Origin: Curvularia sp. ZM96
Taxonomy: Eukaryota > Ascomycota > Dothideomycetes > Pleosporales > Pleosporaceae
DNA length: 64,000 nt
Assembly: GCA_022457065.1 (NCBI GenBank)
Contig: JAJGBQ010000001.1
Coordinates: 7,936,001 to 8,000,000, forward strand
Reading direction: 5' to 3'
Shown here: piece by piece, positions 19,649-30,713 of the stretch
Layout of the letters: the number at the start of each line of letters is the position of its first letter
Numbering within the stretch: position 1 is the stretch's first letter
Position numbers and translations under genes: made by a program
Notes under the pieces: generated by a model
What the model saw: only the letters and a program-made list of their open reading frames with translations
Database searches by the model: none
What the model was told of the DNA's origin: nothing

Positions 19649-21664
19649 ATGGACAGTTACGCTAATATCAATACAAAACTTCGTAGAGATCCGAACATGT
19701 CCCTCAAACAGACGTTGTTTTGCGACAACTGTTCCGGTCGATGGGATCGTATCGAGTTTTGGCATTCCTGCCCTCCTGATGCGGAAGCATCGCAAGAGGA
19801 GTGGGGCCATGTCCTTCTCCGGAAATTCGGTGAAATAGAGGAGAGTGGTCAATGTAGCTTTTGCCGATTGGTCTACAACGCTCTTACCAAGCACGGCCGT
19901 TGCTCTATTCCAAAGGATACAAACATATACTTCTCTAAGGTGCTGTTTGGCGAATACGAGTCCAAGTCAACAGCTGCACGGGGTCATGGGACTGCAAGCC
20001 AGTTTGGTGGACTGGAAGAGCCAACTTGGCAGCGCCATCTTGTCAATCATCTTTGCGTTTCCACTTACCCAAGCCAAATGAATATAGCGAGGGATGATGT
20101 CTGGGTCGTGCGAGACGGAATACGTCTTTGCGACTATTACGAGTGTCACATAACACTTCTTCGAAAAAGTACTGACAACCATCGTTTCTTCCATGGACGC
20201 CGAATGAATTCAACCTTCGACACGAGTTTAGTCAAGCAATGGATTGGCACATGCAATACCGCTCACAGTACAAAGTGTTCGCTACAACATGTAACCAAAC
20301 GACCGTCGAGAGTCATAAATATCAAAGAGAAGAGAATCCAGTATACACCATCATCCTGCTCGTATATCGCTTTGAGCTACCGTTGGCCAAAATCCCCAGG
20401 GCTTATACTGACGAGTGCCACTGAGGATTCCTTGATGGAAAATGGAGGACTCGCCCACGTCGATGGTGTTCTGCCCATAGTGGAGGACGCGATGGCATTA
20501 TTAACGACTCTAGGGCAGACATATCTGTGGGTAGATGCTCTGTGCATTCCACAACAAGAGAGAGACCCGCAAGGTCGTCTAGATGAAGAGCGGGAAGATC
20601 AGATCGCAGCTATGGCAGACATATACCATGGGGCTGACTTTACAATAGTGGGGTGCTCTGATCCCAATTCGAACAATGGTCTTCCGGGTATTCGAGATCG
20701 CACACGTCCCTCGCAGAGGGGTATGGGCACTGATAGTCTGGCCTTCGCTATCCCTAAGCGCAGCTTGGTTAAAGCTGCAAGGAATTCTGAATGGAACTCT
20801 CGGATTTGGACATTCCAAGAAGCAGCTCTATCACGTCGACTCCTAATCTTTACCGATCATCAGGTTTTCTTCCATTGCAATGGCGCCATGTGGCGTGAAG
20901 ACACATTCCTAGAAATACCAGGACCGCAGGAAATTCGCGTAATAGACAGCCCTCCTCCACAGGCTCCTTATTGGAGGTATCCATTCCCAGAGCAACAGAT
21001 TGAGCTCCGGAAGTGGGTTGAGGCTATCCAAACTTACACAACGCGTATCGCAACTCTAGAAAGAGACTTTCCACGGGGATTCGAGTTTATCAAACCAAAC
21101 AACCGTACAATGTGCTGTCTACCTGAGGAATATTTTGCGCTAGCATTATGCTTCATAACTTTCAAGGGCAACCAGCGGACCTCAGACTCCCCAACATGGT
21201 GTTGGTGTCACTGGAAAGTTCCTGAGGGTGTTAAATACGGGTTTAAGGCTCCATTTGTGGAAAATTGGGCTGACAAACTTCGTTTTGTACCCTTCTATAA
21301 GACTAGGATACCCAATCAGGTCGCGTTCCTTAGTTACGCTCTTGAAGGCAGTCTTTTATTAGGGGAGGATGGGCTCGGAGGAAACTACACGATTCGATTT
21401 CCGCTTCTTGATCTTGGCACGGACCCAACCACAATCAACGTATATGCTGACGCAATCCTGGCTCTCGACTGTGACAAGAATGAAGGAGATCTAGTAACAT
21501 GTGCAGACGTGTTGTGGGACTTTGAAACCGACCAGACTTGGCTCTTGGTGGTTGAGATCGATCTCAATGGTATCTCACGTCGCATTGGCACGGCCACTAT
21601 TGATTCATCCGACTGGGTATCGGCGATCGATAATTTTGAAAAGGAAGTAATACTCTTAGAATGA
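19649..21664 (+). CDS. HET-domain (heterokaryon incompatibility) protein
   Basis: Single exon, 671 aa. The HET domain (PF06985) spans about residues 238-395 with its three hallmark blocks: SYIALSYRW (238-246), TYLWVDALCIPQQ (291-303) and AAMADIYHGADFTIVGCSD (320-338). The N-terminus has spaced cysteines (FCDNC at 24-28, QCSFC at 68-72) that could bind metal. In filamentous ascomycetes HET-domain proteins act in the cytosol to start programmed cell death after non-self contact; the domain is TIR-like in fold. The C-terminal ~270 residues are unassigned (MCCLPEEYFALALCF; SPTWCWCHWKVPEG) but typical in length. No stop or frameshift, so it may be active, unlike the neighbouring NACHT relic. Confidence 0.88.
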   Translation: MDSYANINTKLRRDPNMSLKQTLFCDNCSGRWDRIEFWHSCPPDAEASQEEWGHVLLRKFGEIEESGQCSFCRLVYNALTKHGRCSIPKDTNIYFSKVLFGEYESKSTAARGHGTASQFGGLEEPTWQRHLVNHLCVSTYPSQMNIARDDVWVVRDGIRLCDYYECHITLLRKSTDNHRFFHGRRMNSTFDTSLVKQWIGTCNTAHSTKCSLQHVTKRPSRVINIKEKRIQYTPSSCSYIALSYRWPKSPGLILTSATEDSLMENGGLAHVDGVLPIVEDAMALLTTLGQTYLWVDALCIPQQERDPQGRLDEEREDQIAAMADIYHGADFTIVGCSDPNSNNGLPGIRDRTRPSQRGMGTDSLAFAIPKRSLVKAARNSEWNSRIWTFQEAALSRRLLIFTDHQVFFHCNGAMWREDTFLEIPGPQEIRVIDSPPPQAPYWRYPFPEQQIELRKWVEAIQTYTTRIATLERDFPRGFEFIKPNNRTMCCLPEEYFALALCFITFKGNQRTSDSPTWCWCHWKVPEGVKYGFKAPFVENWADKLRFVPFYKTRIPNQVAFLSYALEGSLLLGEDGLGGNYTIRFPLLDLGTDPTTINVYADAILALDCDKNEGDLVTCADVLWDFETDQTWLLVVEIDLNGISRRIGTATIDSSDWVSAIDNFEKEVILLE

Positions 21665-22763
21665 GGTAGATAATCTAAATTCTGATAAATAAAGGACACG
21701 TGCCGATACTTCAGTTAAGTTATGACATGTGTGGTTAGGCCGTTGGTACAGTGGTGATGCTAATTAACTTATGTTGCATTAACTACCTCTTATGCAAGAG
21801 GTCTGCGTCGCCAGAGAAACGTTAGCCTCTTGGATCTGATGTGCTTCAGCGCTATCCTAATGCATTCGCGCCTCTGGGGCCTTCTCTAGCTCTGGCATAG
21901 ACAGGCAACCAGATTTGAACGATTTCTGACGATCAAATTAAAACACGATCTGATCGTGCGGCTGATATGCTCTTTAAGAATTAGTATAGCATTTGTTGTG
22001 GTTTGAAACTTTGAGGTTTCTTGTTTAATATATCAGTCTCAAACTGGCACCGCGTTCCACTTAAGCCCTTCCTGTCTGCATGACAGCGAATGATCGCATT
22101 AACCCGCGTGCGCACATCATGGCAGTAAAGTATTAGCGAGAGTGTGCAAGTCTGCAATGGCACACCATTTATTGTCGCGTACTCCTCGGAGCACGTTAGT
22201 ATGTGTGATTGCATCTGCCTAGTCATAGTCCAATGCTTCCAAAAAAGACATGACGACAAGCACCTATTATTGGCTGTTAGCATAAATCGCTTCGTTATGG
22301 AAGCATGAATCTATCGCTTGCGGGCATAACTGTGGTTGTGATTGGAATTCCAGCGCGAACCATAGTTCTGCTCCTTGGTGATGGCTGTGTTGAGCCACTG
22401 AGAATGAAGCAGTCCGCACATCTGGCTGATCTTAGGCTTGACATTCGCCATCATCATGTTTTGGAGTCAAGAGAACTGCTTTTATGAAAGAAGGATTTTA
22501 GGCATGAATTTTCGAGTTTTGCACCGATTATGGCATCGTCAGAGGATATTTTAAAGGGAGCGTTTGCTCACTGCTTTCGGCAATGCATGCACTTTCACCT
22601 GTCCATACACCTACTCAACGCGTCAATATCTCATAACATCACCACCTTACTGTCGAGCAAAAGTGCCCCCATCTTCCGGATAGAATTAAATATCACACAA
22701 GCTAAAGCCTTGCCACGTTTACCAGCGCTGCAGTCGCTCATCCTCACGATACGCTCGACAAAT
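21665..22763. other. Intergenic region
   Basis: About 1.1 kb between two plus-strand genes. The last 230 bp are open in the frame of the next gene but look like leader rather than protein. No other feature supported. Confidence 0.35.
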
Positions 22764-24611
22764 ATGTCTCTTCCTTATCAGTACACCACGCCGCAGGTCC
22801 AGTATTATCCAGGTCCAGTACCAGGAGAGCCCAGTTGCACTGATTCGACCGACGCCTCTTCAAAGAACCCTCTTGCGCAACGATCTTCGCTCAAACCGGC
22901 CAGTTTGACTTTGTATTTCAAGTTCTCTCGAGCGTGGTTGCAAGCCGCTGCGGTCGACCTGTTGACGGATTTCCCTTCTCCCATCGTACCTGCAATCAGT
23001 CCCGATTACATCTACCACCCACCGACGAGCCAATACCCTCTATATGTCCCTCGCGCTTTGTGGAATGTACGATGCCTATCTCCTCGGGAGCGCCATGAAC
23101 TGTATATCGAGTTTTGCGTGTTTGGGCATACAATGCAAAGACATGGACTTGGCACCCCAGAATATGATAGTGCCTTCGGCCTTGTCGTGGAGAAAAGCTG
23201 CGACATTTCAAACAAGGAGAGGCAGTGGTATGCTCAGTTCACCGGCCCACAAGAAACACATGCGCAGCGAACCCGAGATTATCGAGCAATCGTGACACAA
23301 CAAGCGCACCCTGTTGATATTCGCGTTACGTCTTCAGGAGGCCGACCTGGGGATAGTATCATGACTGCCGTTGTGATCGATGAGGAAAATGGCCTCTCAA
23401 CAACACTACAAGGCCACAAGCGCTGTGCATCAAGTTCATACTTGGAGGCAGACCACCGACCTGCCAAGAGGGTTGCTCGGGAAGTAGACGAAGCAGTTCG
23501 AGAACAGAGGGCCGCGAAAGCCGAGGCCGATCATCGTCGATATCTGGAGCAGAAGCAGATCATCGACGAGCATTACCTCAAAGGCGACAGCAGCCGCAAG
23601 CCAACAGACCCTGAATGGCAAAAGTTGGCAGTATTCGATTGCGATCGGGCCGCTCAGAAAACCTCGCTGTCGACCAAGAAGCGTAGGCAGTCAACTCCAA
23701 AGCAAGCTGCGGGCTCCTATGCGGATATCGTCGCCTGCCCCAAACTCCCGTCCCGGAATCTTGCTTCATACCCCATGAAGACGGCAACTACATATATGTG
23801 TCTCCATCTTGACTGCGCATGCAGAGGCACAGAAGACTGCACAGTCCGCACTCATGACTGCTGTCGGAAGGGCCTTAGTTTTCGCGAACTCGAAATTGCA
23901 GTTAAGCGCCAGCACGAAAGAGCTTGCGCTCGCATTGAAGAGCTCGCGTTTAGGGATGGAAAGCTTGATCGGCGCCATAAGACCTGGGAGGATTGGTTCA
24001 GCAAGGATATGCGAACCCGAGACAGTAGTCGTGCGAAAGCGCATGTCCCACCACTGGGCTGGCAATATGATCCGCGTTCTTCGCAGGCGAGTTCATCGCA
24101 AGGAGACGTTCCATCTCCACAGCCAGTCGCAATCCAGCAGCCACTTCAGCTTGAGCAACGGCGAAAAAGAAAGAGCCCCGTATCACAGCCAATCAGCACC
24201 CAGGTTGGTGAGGGTAATGCACTGTTACCTAGCAAGGCTCCGGAGCTACCTCACACAACGATTGAAGCTCCAAAGACAAAGGTGACGCCATTGGCACAGC
24301 ATTGTGAGGGTGACAAAAACTTTCAATACCAAGAATTCGATGATTCAGAGCAATCGCATGGGGAGAGTGGCGTCCAGGACGATGATGCTTTGTTGTCAGC
24401 GCTCGTGGCAGCTTTTGAGGAGGACGACAATGCCGTTGAGTCGAATGCCGAGGCAGCCGATTTGGAGAAGGGTGTCGACCTCAACGGAGGTCTTGATCTG
24501 GCTCCAACAGGCGTACAGCTCCAAAACGACATGTCCAATAAGGACATTTCGGGTTCATTGAACGACTCGGATGACGACTTGTTTGGAGACTTGTTTGGAG
24601 ACTTGTTCTAG
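22764..24611 (+). CDS. Orphan 615-aa protein with acidic GDLF-repeat tail
   Basis: The frame is open from 22530, but the ATG at 22764 (MSLPYQYTTPQVQYYPGP) is the better start because the upstream part reads like leader sequence. Residues about 45-180 appear folded (TLYFKFSRAWLQAAAVDL; RHELYIEFCVFGHTMQRHGL). The middle is charged and coiled-coil-like (AAKAEADHRRYLEQKQ) with a basic patch, STKKRRQS, that could be a nuclear signal. A Cys cluster follows (MCLHLDCACRGTEDCTV; HDCCRKG). The C-terminal third is acidic and disordered, ending in DDDLFGDLFGDLF. No family recognised; a nuclear regulator is one guess based on the basic patch and acidic tail. Confidence 0.65.
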   Translation: MSLPYQYTTPQVQYYPGPVPGEPSCTDSTDASSKNPLAQRSSLKPASLTLYFKFSRAWLQAAAVDLLTDFPSPIVPAISPDYIYHPPTSQYPLYVPRALWNVRCLSPRERHELYIEFCVFGHTMQRHGLGTPEYDSAFGLVVEKSCDISNKERQWYAQFTGPQETHAQRTRDYRAIVTQQAHPVDIRVTSSGGRPGDSIMTAVVIDEENGLSTTLQGHKRCASSSYLEADHRPAKRVAREVDEAVREQRAAKAEADHRRYLEQKQIIDEHYLKGDSSRKPTDPEWQKLAVFDCDRAAQKTSLSTKKRRQSTPKQAAGSYADIVACPKLPSRNLASYPMKTATTYMCLHLDCACRGTEDCTVRTHDCCRKGLSFRELEIAVKRQHERACARIEELAFRDGKLDRRHKTWEDWFSKDMRTRDSSRAKAHVPPLGWQYDPRSSQASSSQGDVPSPQPVAIQQPLQLEQRRKRKSPVSQPISTQVGEGNALLPSKAPELPHTTIEAPKTKVTPLAQHCEGDKNFQYQEFDDSEQSHGESGVQDDDALLSALVAAFEEDDNAVESNAEAADLEKGVDLNGGLDLAPTGVQLQNDMSNKDISGSLNDSDDDLFGDLFGDLF

Positions 24612-25646
24612 CGGATGGCGCAAAGGCCACGCTGGAGTACCTTCGTCACGAAATTTCGACAAGGCTGCAGGTATATAGAAACAACGACGGGATTGATTGT
24701 ATATTCAAGGTAATGGCTTCAGTATAGCAATTTGAGTTGAGTCAGCATTGTAACACTCTGCTTAGGATTAAGGCCTTTATGGCGGAGGCGATTGTACTTG
24801 GGCTAGGTCATATGTTTTGCAATCCACTCATACCCAAACGACATCAAACTCCGGCACTTACCATGTGACAAATTGAAGCTTGGGGCAAATACGTGTGTTT
24901 GTTGTAATGATAGAGATGACTGTCGATGGCGGTAGTGTTGCTCGGTGGAGGTGTAGTAAGCCAAAAGCCACTAAGATAGTGGCGGGGCACGCGCGTCATG
25001 CTGTCGTGATGGAGCTGGACAGATCCACACCACACCTTAGTCTACACCTCTTTATCCCTTCTCTCGCGGTACAAGGCGACATACTCCAGTCCTGCCACCC
25101 ATTGACACATGTCGTCCTCGCGAGCTGCCTTGCTCCAACTGCACGCAACGAATCCTCGGCTCCACCCCGTCTGAGCGCCATATCATCCGATATCGCACAC
25201 GTCCCAGCAGCTCCGCACAAGGCCAACTGCCCAAAGCAGCAGGTAGTTGTGAGCGACAAGATTCGCGAGACCTCTTTGATCGTGCATGGCTCTCGTATTC
25301 GTCGATTCAATACGCCAGTCTTATCCGACATTAGTGCAGCTAGTCGCACCTGGGAAGGTATTACCCGCACGTTGCCAAGAGCAGTGTACCTGTTGGTACC
25401 AAGGTCCATTGCGGAGACGCGCACCCGTCGCATTGCCACCAATTGGACATTTTTCCTTACATCTTGTAGGCAACAACAACGATTCAATATCTCATAGATT
25501 GCGTATCGCTGTTGTGGTTGCGTTGGGGTAGCTTTTGCGTCATCCTCCAACGACCAGGGACTTCTGTTGCCGATTAATCACCGTATGGGATCCCCCACAA
25601 ACACCCAGAAGCACTTCGATAGAGCATTTGTTGATTTTCCTTACGA
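24612..25646. promoter_or_regulatory. Intergenic region and presumed 5' region of the F-box gene
   Basis: About 1.0 kb. Open frames occur on both strands between 24880 and 25550, but none has both a good start and recognisable content. A short plus frame from the ATG at about 25111 (MSSSRAALLQLHATNPR) is noted but not called. Confidence 0.35.
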
Positions 25647-27210
25647 ATGGAGCCGTATACACCGCGAGATCAGAGTCCAGCCCCACAGTCAAAGACTCCG
25701 CCATTGCTCAGCCTTCCTTCAGAGCTTTTGCAGCATATTCTTGGTTACCTCGAACTGTCAGATCTCCTCTCGATAGGCCTAGCGAGCAGAGCGCTGCAAG
25801 AACATGCCCAACAAGACATTCTCTGGCAGCGGCTTGTACAGGCAGAGGTTTCAGGTCCCAATGTATCGAAGCCTGCACACCTGACTTGGCGAGAATTGTT
25901 CAAAGAGCATCACCCTTACTGGTTCATCGCGAGGAGAAAGATATGGTTTGCTGACAACTTGCACACTGGAAAGCTCATTGTGGCACGCTATGATCATCGC
26001 CTCAATGCAATCGAGGCGTATGCGCTTGTTGCTGAGCGGCAGATACCCGAGTCTCTAACCTGGGACCAACACCCCGATGCTATCATTCATACCTTTAGTC
26101 CCCGGGTACAGCTGGATCTGAATGCGCCAATAATTAGATTGAATGGGGAAGCTTATGAAGAAGCCGTTGGGGGCATGGGTCACCGTCTCCAAAAGGAAGT
26201 CCCCATGAACTTGTCTCGACATTCGGCTCTGTACTCACATCTCCTGCTGACCAGGCCCTGGCCCAAAAGCATCATCACCGAAGCAACACCTGTATGGCCC
26301 CCACTTACCCTCCCCAGCGTTGAGCGTACTCGCAATGACCAGCCACCTTCCGGGTTCACGCAATCTGGGCAAAAACCTGGCCAACTCAACCAACTATCTA
26401 CTTGTACGTTCCGGTTGCGCAAATGGATGCAGTTCTCGACACAGTCGATCAGGATCAACATGCGCATTGGCGAGGAAATCACAACTTGGGCCACGTTGCC
26501 AGAAGACTGCTACACTCCCACACCACAGAAGCCATGGCAGGGAATCTGGTGCGGCGACTACGCGGGCCACGGTTGCGAGTTCTTGGTCATTATACAGCCA
26601 GACAATCCAAGGCCTCTCCCAGAGCGGGCCGAATGGGCTCTGCGAGCGACCGAACGTGATGGAAGCGTCAGCAGTGGTGATTCCTGGACGACTGCGCCTA
26701 CCGATGCAGCAATGTCGGACGACGAAGACGAGGGGATCGAAAACGCAGACGATCTGGAAGACAGCGTTGCCACTCTTCAGCAATCATATCATGAACGCCT
26801 GTCGCAGACCTCGGCCCAAGACATGGCAGCATTGAATGACGACCCAACTTACCGCGGTCGAATCGAGGCAGTGAAGTTGACTGGTGACCCGAACATTCCC
26901 CGAGGTGAATACACATTTATTGCACCAGACATCGGACCGAATGGCTTGTTGAGGGTTGCAAACGAAGAGATTTTCAAAGGTGCTAGGATTGTCAGGAGTG
27001 TGGGACATATTGCAGCTACGGGTTTCAGGGACGGTATGTCACTCTCTACCTTTCCTACCGCGATTTCGTTTGCTCACTGCCTTTCCAGACAATTACATGG
27101 CATCTCAACTCATCCTCATTTCGCACAACCGAATAGCGCAATACTGGGAGACGTTTGGTCACGTGTCTTTTTATGAGCGTGTTGACATTGATTCTTTCGC
27201 AAAGGTCTGA
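25647..27210 (+). CDS. F-box protein, FBXO31-like (cyclin D1-binding-type domain)
   Basis: Two exons, 25647-27033 and 27089-27210, with a 55-nt intron (GTATGT...TTTCCAG); 502 aa. Without the splice the frame runs into a wrong tail. The F-box lies at about residues 19-60 (LLSLPSELLQHILGYLELSD), which binds Skp1 in SCF ubiquitin ligases. The substrate-side region carries GIWCGDYAGHGCEFLVI and VKLTGDPNIPRGEYTFIA, matching the pattern of the FBXO31/DUF3506 domain family (GLF.GTYG.HG.E and KITGDPNVP.G). An acidic insert (SDDEDEGIENADDLED) separates the two. The last exon (NYMASQLILISHNRIAQYWE, HVSFYERVDID) is the conserved C-terminus. Substrate unknown. Confidence 0.82.
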
Positions 27211-29028
27211 TGATGACGAGGCGTTTGGTAGGGCTATCCATACGTTTGAAATAGCGCATTTTCGCTGATGGGCTCGACATATCCCGCTGTTTTGCAAGAT
27301 AATTAGGTAGAAAGCGTGGAGAGGAGCACATGTAGCAGGGGTGAAGTCTTGCGCGGCGATAGCTGCCGAGGATTTTGGCCAAGCTGATGGCCTCGAAGCT
27401 GTCGTTCTGTAGATGGTGGCTTTGATTTTCCGTGGTTCTCGTTGGTTATCTTGGTGGCGCTTTTGTAGTACGGCGTATTAAACCTAGGGGTCTTGCTTTC
27501 GATGACATAAGGAAGAAGAAGACGCGAGCATCCAGCTTCAGTTTCTCCATTAGTTGCTTTTTTTTTAGATAATGCGGGCGTACCTAGTAACGTTTTCATT
27601 TCTAGGGTACAAGCGACTGCGAAGAAAGTTTTCGTTATCCAATTTTAGTTTCGATGTGGGCATCTGTTGTAGTGTTTTTGAGCGCTTTCAGTTAGACTAC
27701 AAGGTAATTTCCGCCCCAATGTAATTCTTTTACCGTGACCTCGAGTGATCCCTATCAACTACTCGTTTGCAACAGTAGTAGGAATTTTCTTCTCTGGTAC
27801 TTGTAACATGAAGATAAGGTTTAACAATCACAACACATATACGACTAGTAGAGTGAGTATTCCTAGCAAATACGCGGACGAGATACAGTTGCAGTGATTT
27901 TTGAAATACTCTACGCATCCTTCTCGACTTGCATCATGGTAATTATATGGGCATAACGGGCAGTAAAATGTTAAATTCCATTGATCTAGTTCCACGTTGC
28001 CACTATAGAACCCCCTTAAAAGCCTGCAGGACATTCGACTGCCTCTCTGACTAAGTTCACGGCCTTGAATATTGTTGAAGGGTTACTTTGGTGGTACTGC
28101 CGCTAGAGTACAGTAGTGGGTCTTGTTCATAGTAGATATCGTGGCCTCGCACATCTCACCCTGCTAAGCCTGGGGCAACAGCATAGGGTAGGCTGAGAGA
28201 GAGAGTAACAGTTACCCTCCATCTTTTTCTCACGGAAGAAACTTCTGGTCGATGAACTCTGTATGCCAAGCCTGGCGCGTTGTACTGCATGCTCAATCTC
28301 CAACGATTGGAGATCGAAGAGAGAAAACAGAAAACATGCGATTTCTAGCATCACCATCAAGACGGGCTTTGCAATAAGGATTTCGATGCACCATGGGGCT
28401 TCGATGGAGATGGGGCCCGTGGTGAAAACCACCCCGTCATTGAATATCAATACACTCTCTGACTCGAGGAGATCAAGCTACTAGAAGGGATTGCAGCATG
28501 GCATGGAGTATATCTGCAGCGAATCGAGGGGAAGATAAGCAGGTGCATGACTTGAATTAAGGAAAAAACTGTTATTGACCAATTGCAGTGTGGTCTGACC
28601 TCGACTTCTGGTGGACGGGGTATTGAACACGACATGAGCATCAGGTTGAAAAACCATGGTAAGGTGATGTTACTTGTGATTACCTGCGATGACTGCTCAA
28701 AGAGGTTGTGCAACAACATTGAAGCATCCGTTGTGACTGGCATCGTGCGTGGAAACTCCTAATTCTAGCTAGCTTCTGCTATAATCTCTCCTTATAACAT
28801 GACGGTATTGTAATGATCAGGAAGTGGTCAGGCTGGGCAGATGGTTCTCGCACGGTCAGCAGAGGTGTAGTGTCCGTAGAAAACCCAAGAGCTTGTTAGC
28901 ATGGCGCTCTCGCTTTAGATTCACGTTAGCCTTGGGACAATACAGGAAGTACACTGATCATCGTAATACATTGTAGGCTGAATCTATAGAAGTTCCAAGA
29001 TGGACCTGGAAGGGCGAAGAAGAGCCCA
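27211..29028. other. Intergenic region between convergent genes
   Basis: About 1.8 kb between the 3' ends of the F-box gene and the minus-strand secreted-protein gene. A minus frame at 28127-28450 has a hydrophobic stretch but no other support. Nothing else seen. Confidence 0.35.
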
Positions 29029-30713
29029 TTAAATGGTATTCAAGCTAAGATCGTCCAAGAACATATAGCCCCAGCCAGAGGGTGGGTTTTCGGGGGTAAC
29101 ACAGTTATAGGAGAACGAAAGAGTTGCCTCACTCGAAGAGGGCTTTACTGGAGTCGTAGTGATTGGGCCATTCCAATTACCACGTCCTGGGTGGTCGCTT
29201 ACCGTAAGGGCCTTGGTGTAGATATTGACGTTGCCCAAAGTCACAGATAGCGTGCAGGTAGAGGTTTGGGCTATCGCGTAAAGATTCATGTAAAATGTTA
29301 GGGCATACGATCTGGTTGTGTCGAGGCCCGTAAGCGATTGCGACAATACTGGCGTGGGATTGCTTTGGTAGCCCGCATAGTACATGAGCCTGTGGGTTTC
29401 TGTCAGCGCGATATACAAAGGTTTAAGGGAGTGACACTCACGCGCAGGTTGATCCGCTGTGGGCATACCACTCGCTTTTGAGGCCATAGACGACGCCGCC
29501 TGTATTCGACCAACTGTTCATCGAACCACCATTATATGGAGTGGACTCGAAATCAGGGTTTGCTAAGATATTGGGACCAGGACCAGATGAGCCGGGAATG
29601 ATACCAGTGCTGGGGCTAGTAATTTCGTAAGAGGCAGCGTTGATTACCTCGTACTTGTCGTCGCCGTCATAGTAGCCAGTGTTGGTGGCGTAGCTGGTGT
29701 CCCAGGAGCGTGTGTAGAGGGCGCAGTACGTGCCGAGGGGAACGCCATTCCGGGTGAGGATGTACGTGGTGAAGAAATTGCAAGGCTTGTACTTGCCATT
29801 CGAGTCGGGATGGGCCATGTCGTATTCTGTTTGGGCCTCGCATGCAGCACCGCAGAGAGCAGGATCGAAGGGGTTGTCGTTGAAAAGGCGCATGCCGTTG
29901 TAGGTATCGTAGCCATTGTCAAGGGGCGCGTTGATGGCTGCTGGGAGGCTTATCGGGGCATTGAAGTCGTCGACACTGGGCAGACCCTTTTTCGTCTTGC
30001 TGTAACCATTGCTACCGGCAATGACGACTTGGAAGTCTTGACGCCACTGACCAGTGTTGGTAGCAGCTTTGACTGCAACAGGATATCCATAGATGGCGCA
30101 CTTGATGTTGTTGGTGGAAGGGGGGTTGGGGCAGTTGGGTCCAGGCTCCACCGATGGGTCGCGCTCGAAGTAGATGTTGAAGCCTCGGCAGTACCTCTCG
30201 CTGTCACAGAAATCGGCACAGCCCTTAACATCGTAGGTCTCGTAAGTCTTGTAGGTCAAGTAGCCAATTTGCTGGGAGCTTCCGCTCTGATCTACGAACG
30301 ACCGCTCGTAGCCAGACGGAGTGGCAGCGTCAAGGGCGACCTGGCTCAACTCTGAAGACGAGGAGAAGTCGGCAGCAGTGTCTGGTGATATGGTGGGGCC
30401 GTTGCTTGGAAAAGTCAACTGGAATGGCCTTTGGAGTTTTGTGAAATGCTTACCCAAGAGGCTGCGGATCACAAGCGTTACGCCTGTTGATGCGTGCCAC
30501 ACGCTTCTCGATGGCACCTTCACTCTTGACGACAACGGCGGCAGCGGAGGCGGCAGCAACGGGGTCGTAGGTACTGGTGGCAGGTGCTGTCGCCTTGACG
30601 TCGGGACCCAGGACCGTGGGAGTGGGAACCGCCAAGACAGCATCAATGTTGATGTTCTGGGGAAGGGCGGCAGCCAGGCCAAGCAGGCCAGAGGCAGCGA
30701 ACGAGTAGCGCAT
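29029..30713 (-). CDS. Secreted protein with apple/PAN-like Cys repeats and a C-terminal jelly-roll (CBM-like) domain
   Basis: Three exons on the minus strand: 30713-30454, 30404-29442, 29389-29029; introns of 49 nt (GTAAGC...CCAAG) and 52 nt (GTGAGT...CACAG). Frame is kept and gives 527 aa. A signal peptide (MRYSFAASGLLGLAAALP) is followed by KR sites near residues 70-80. Two similar Cys-rich units follow: VKGCADFCDSERYCRGFNIY...IKCAIYGYPV and ALCGAACEAQ...CNFFTTYIL...YCALYTRSW, the pattern of fungal apple-like domains thought to bind carbohydrate or protein. The C-terminus (NILANPDFESTP ... GWGYMFLDDLSL) looks like a galactose-binding-type beta-sandwich (NL..N.GFE start). No catalytic residues seen; likely a wall- or matrix-associated binding protein. 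Confidence 0.82.

Noticed and set aside
24996..25550. 184-codon minus frame and 205-codon plus frame over the same DNA
   Set aside because: Neither has recognisable content; the minus frame has no ATG near its start, and the region is best read as the 5' flank of the F-box gene.
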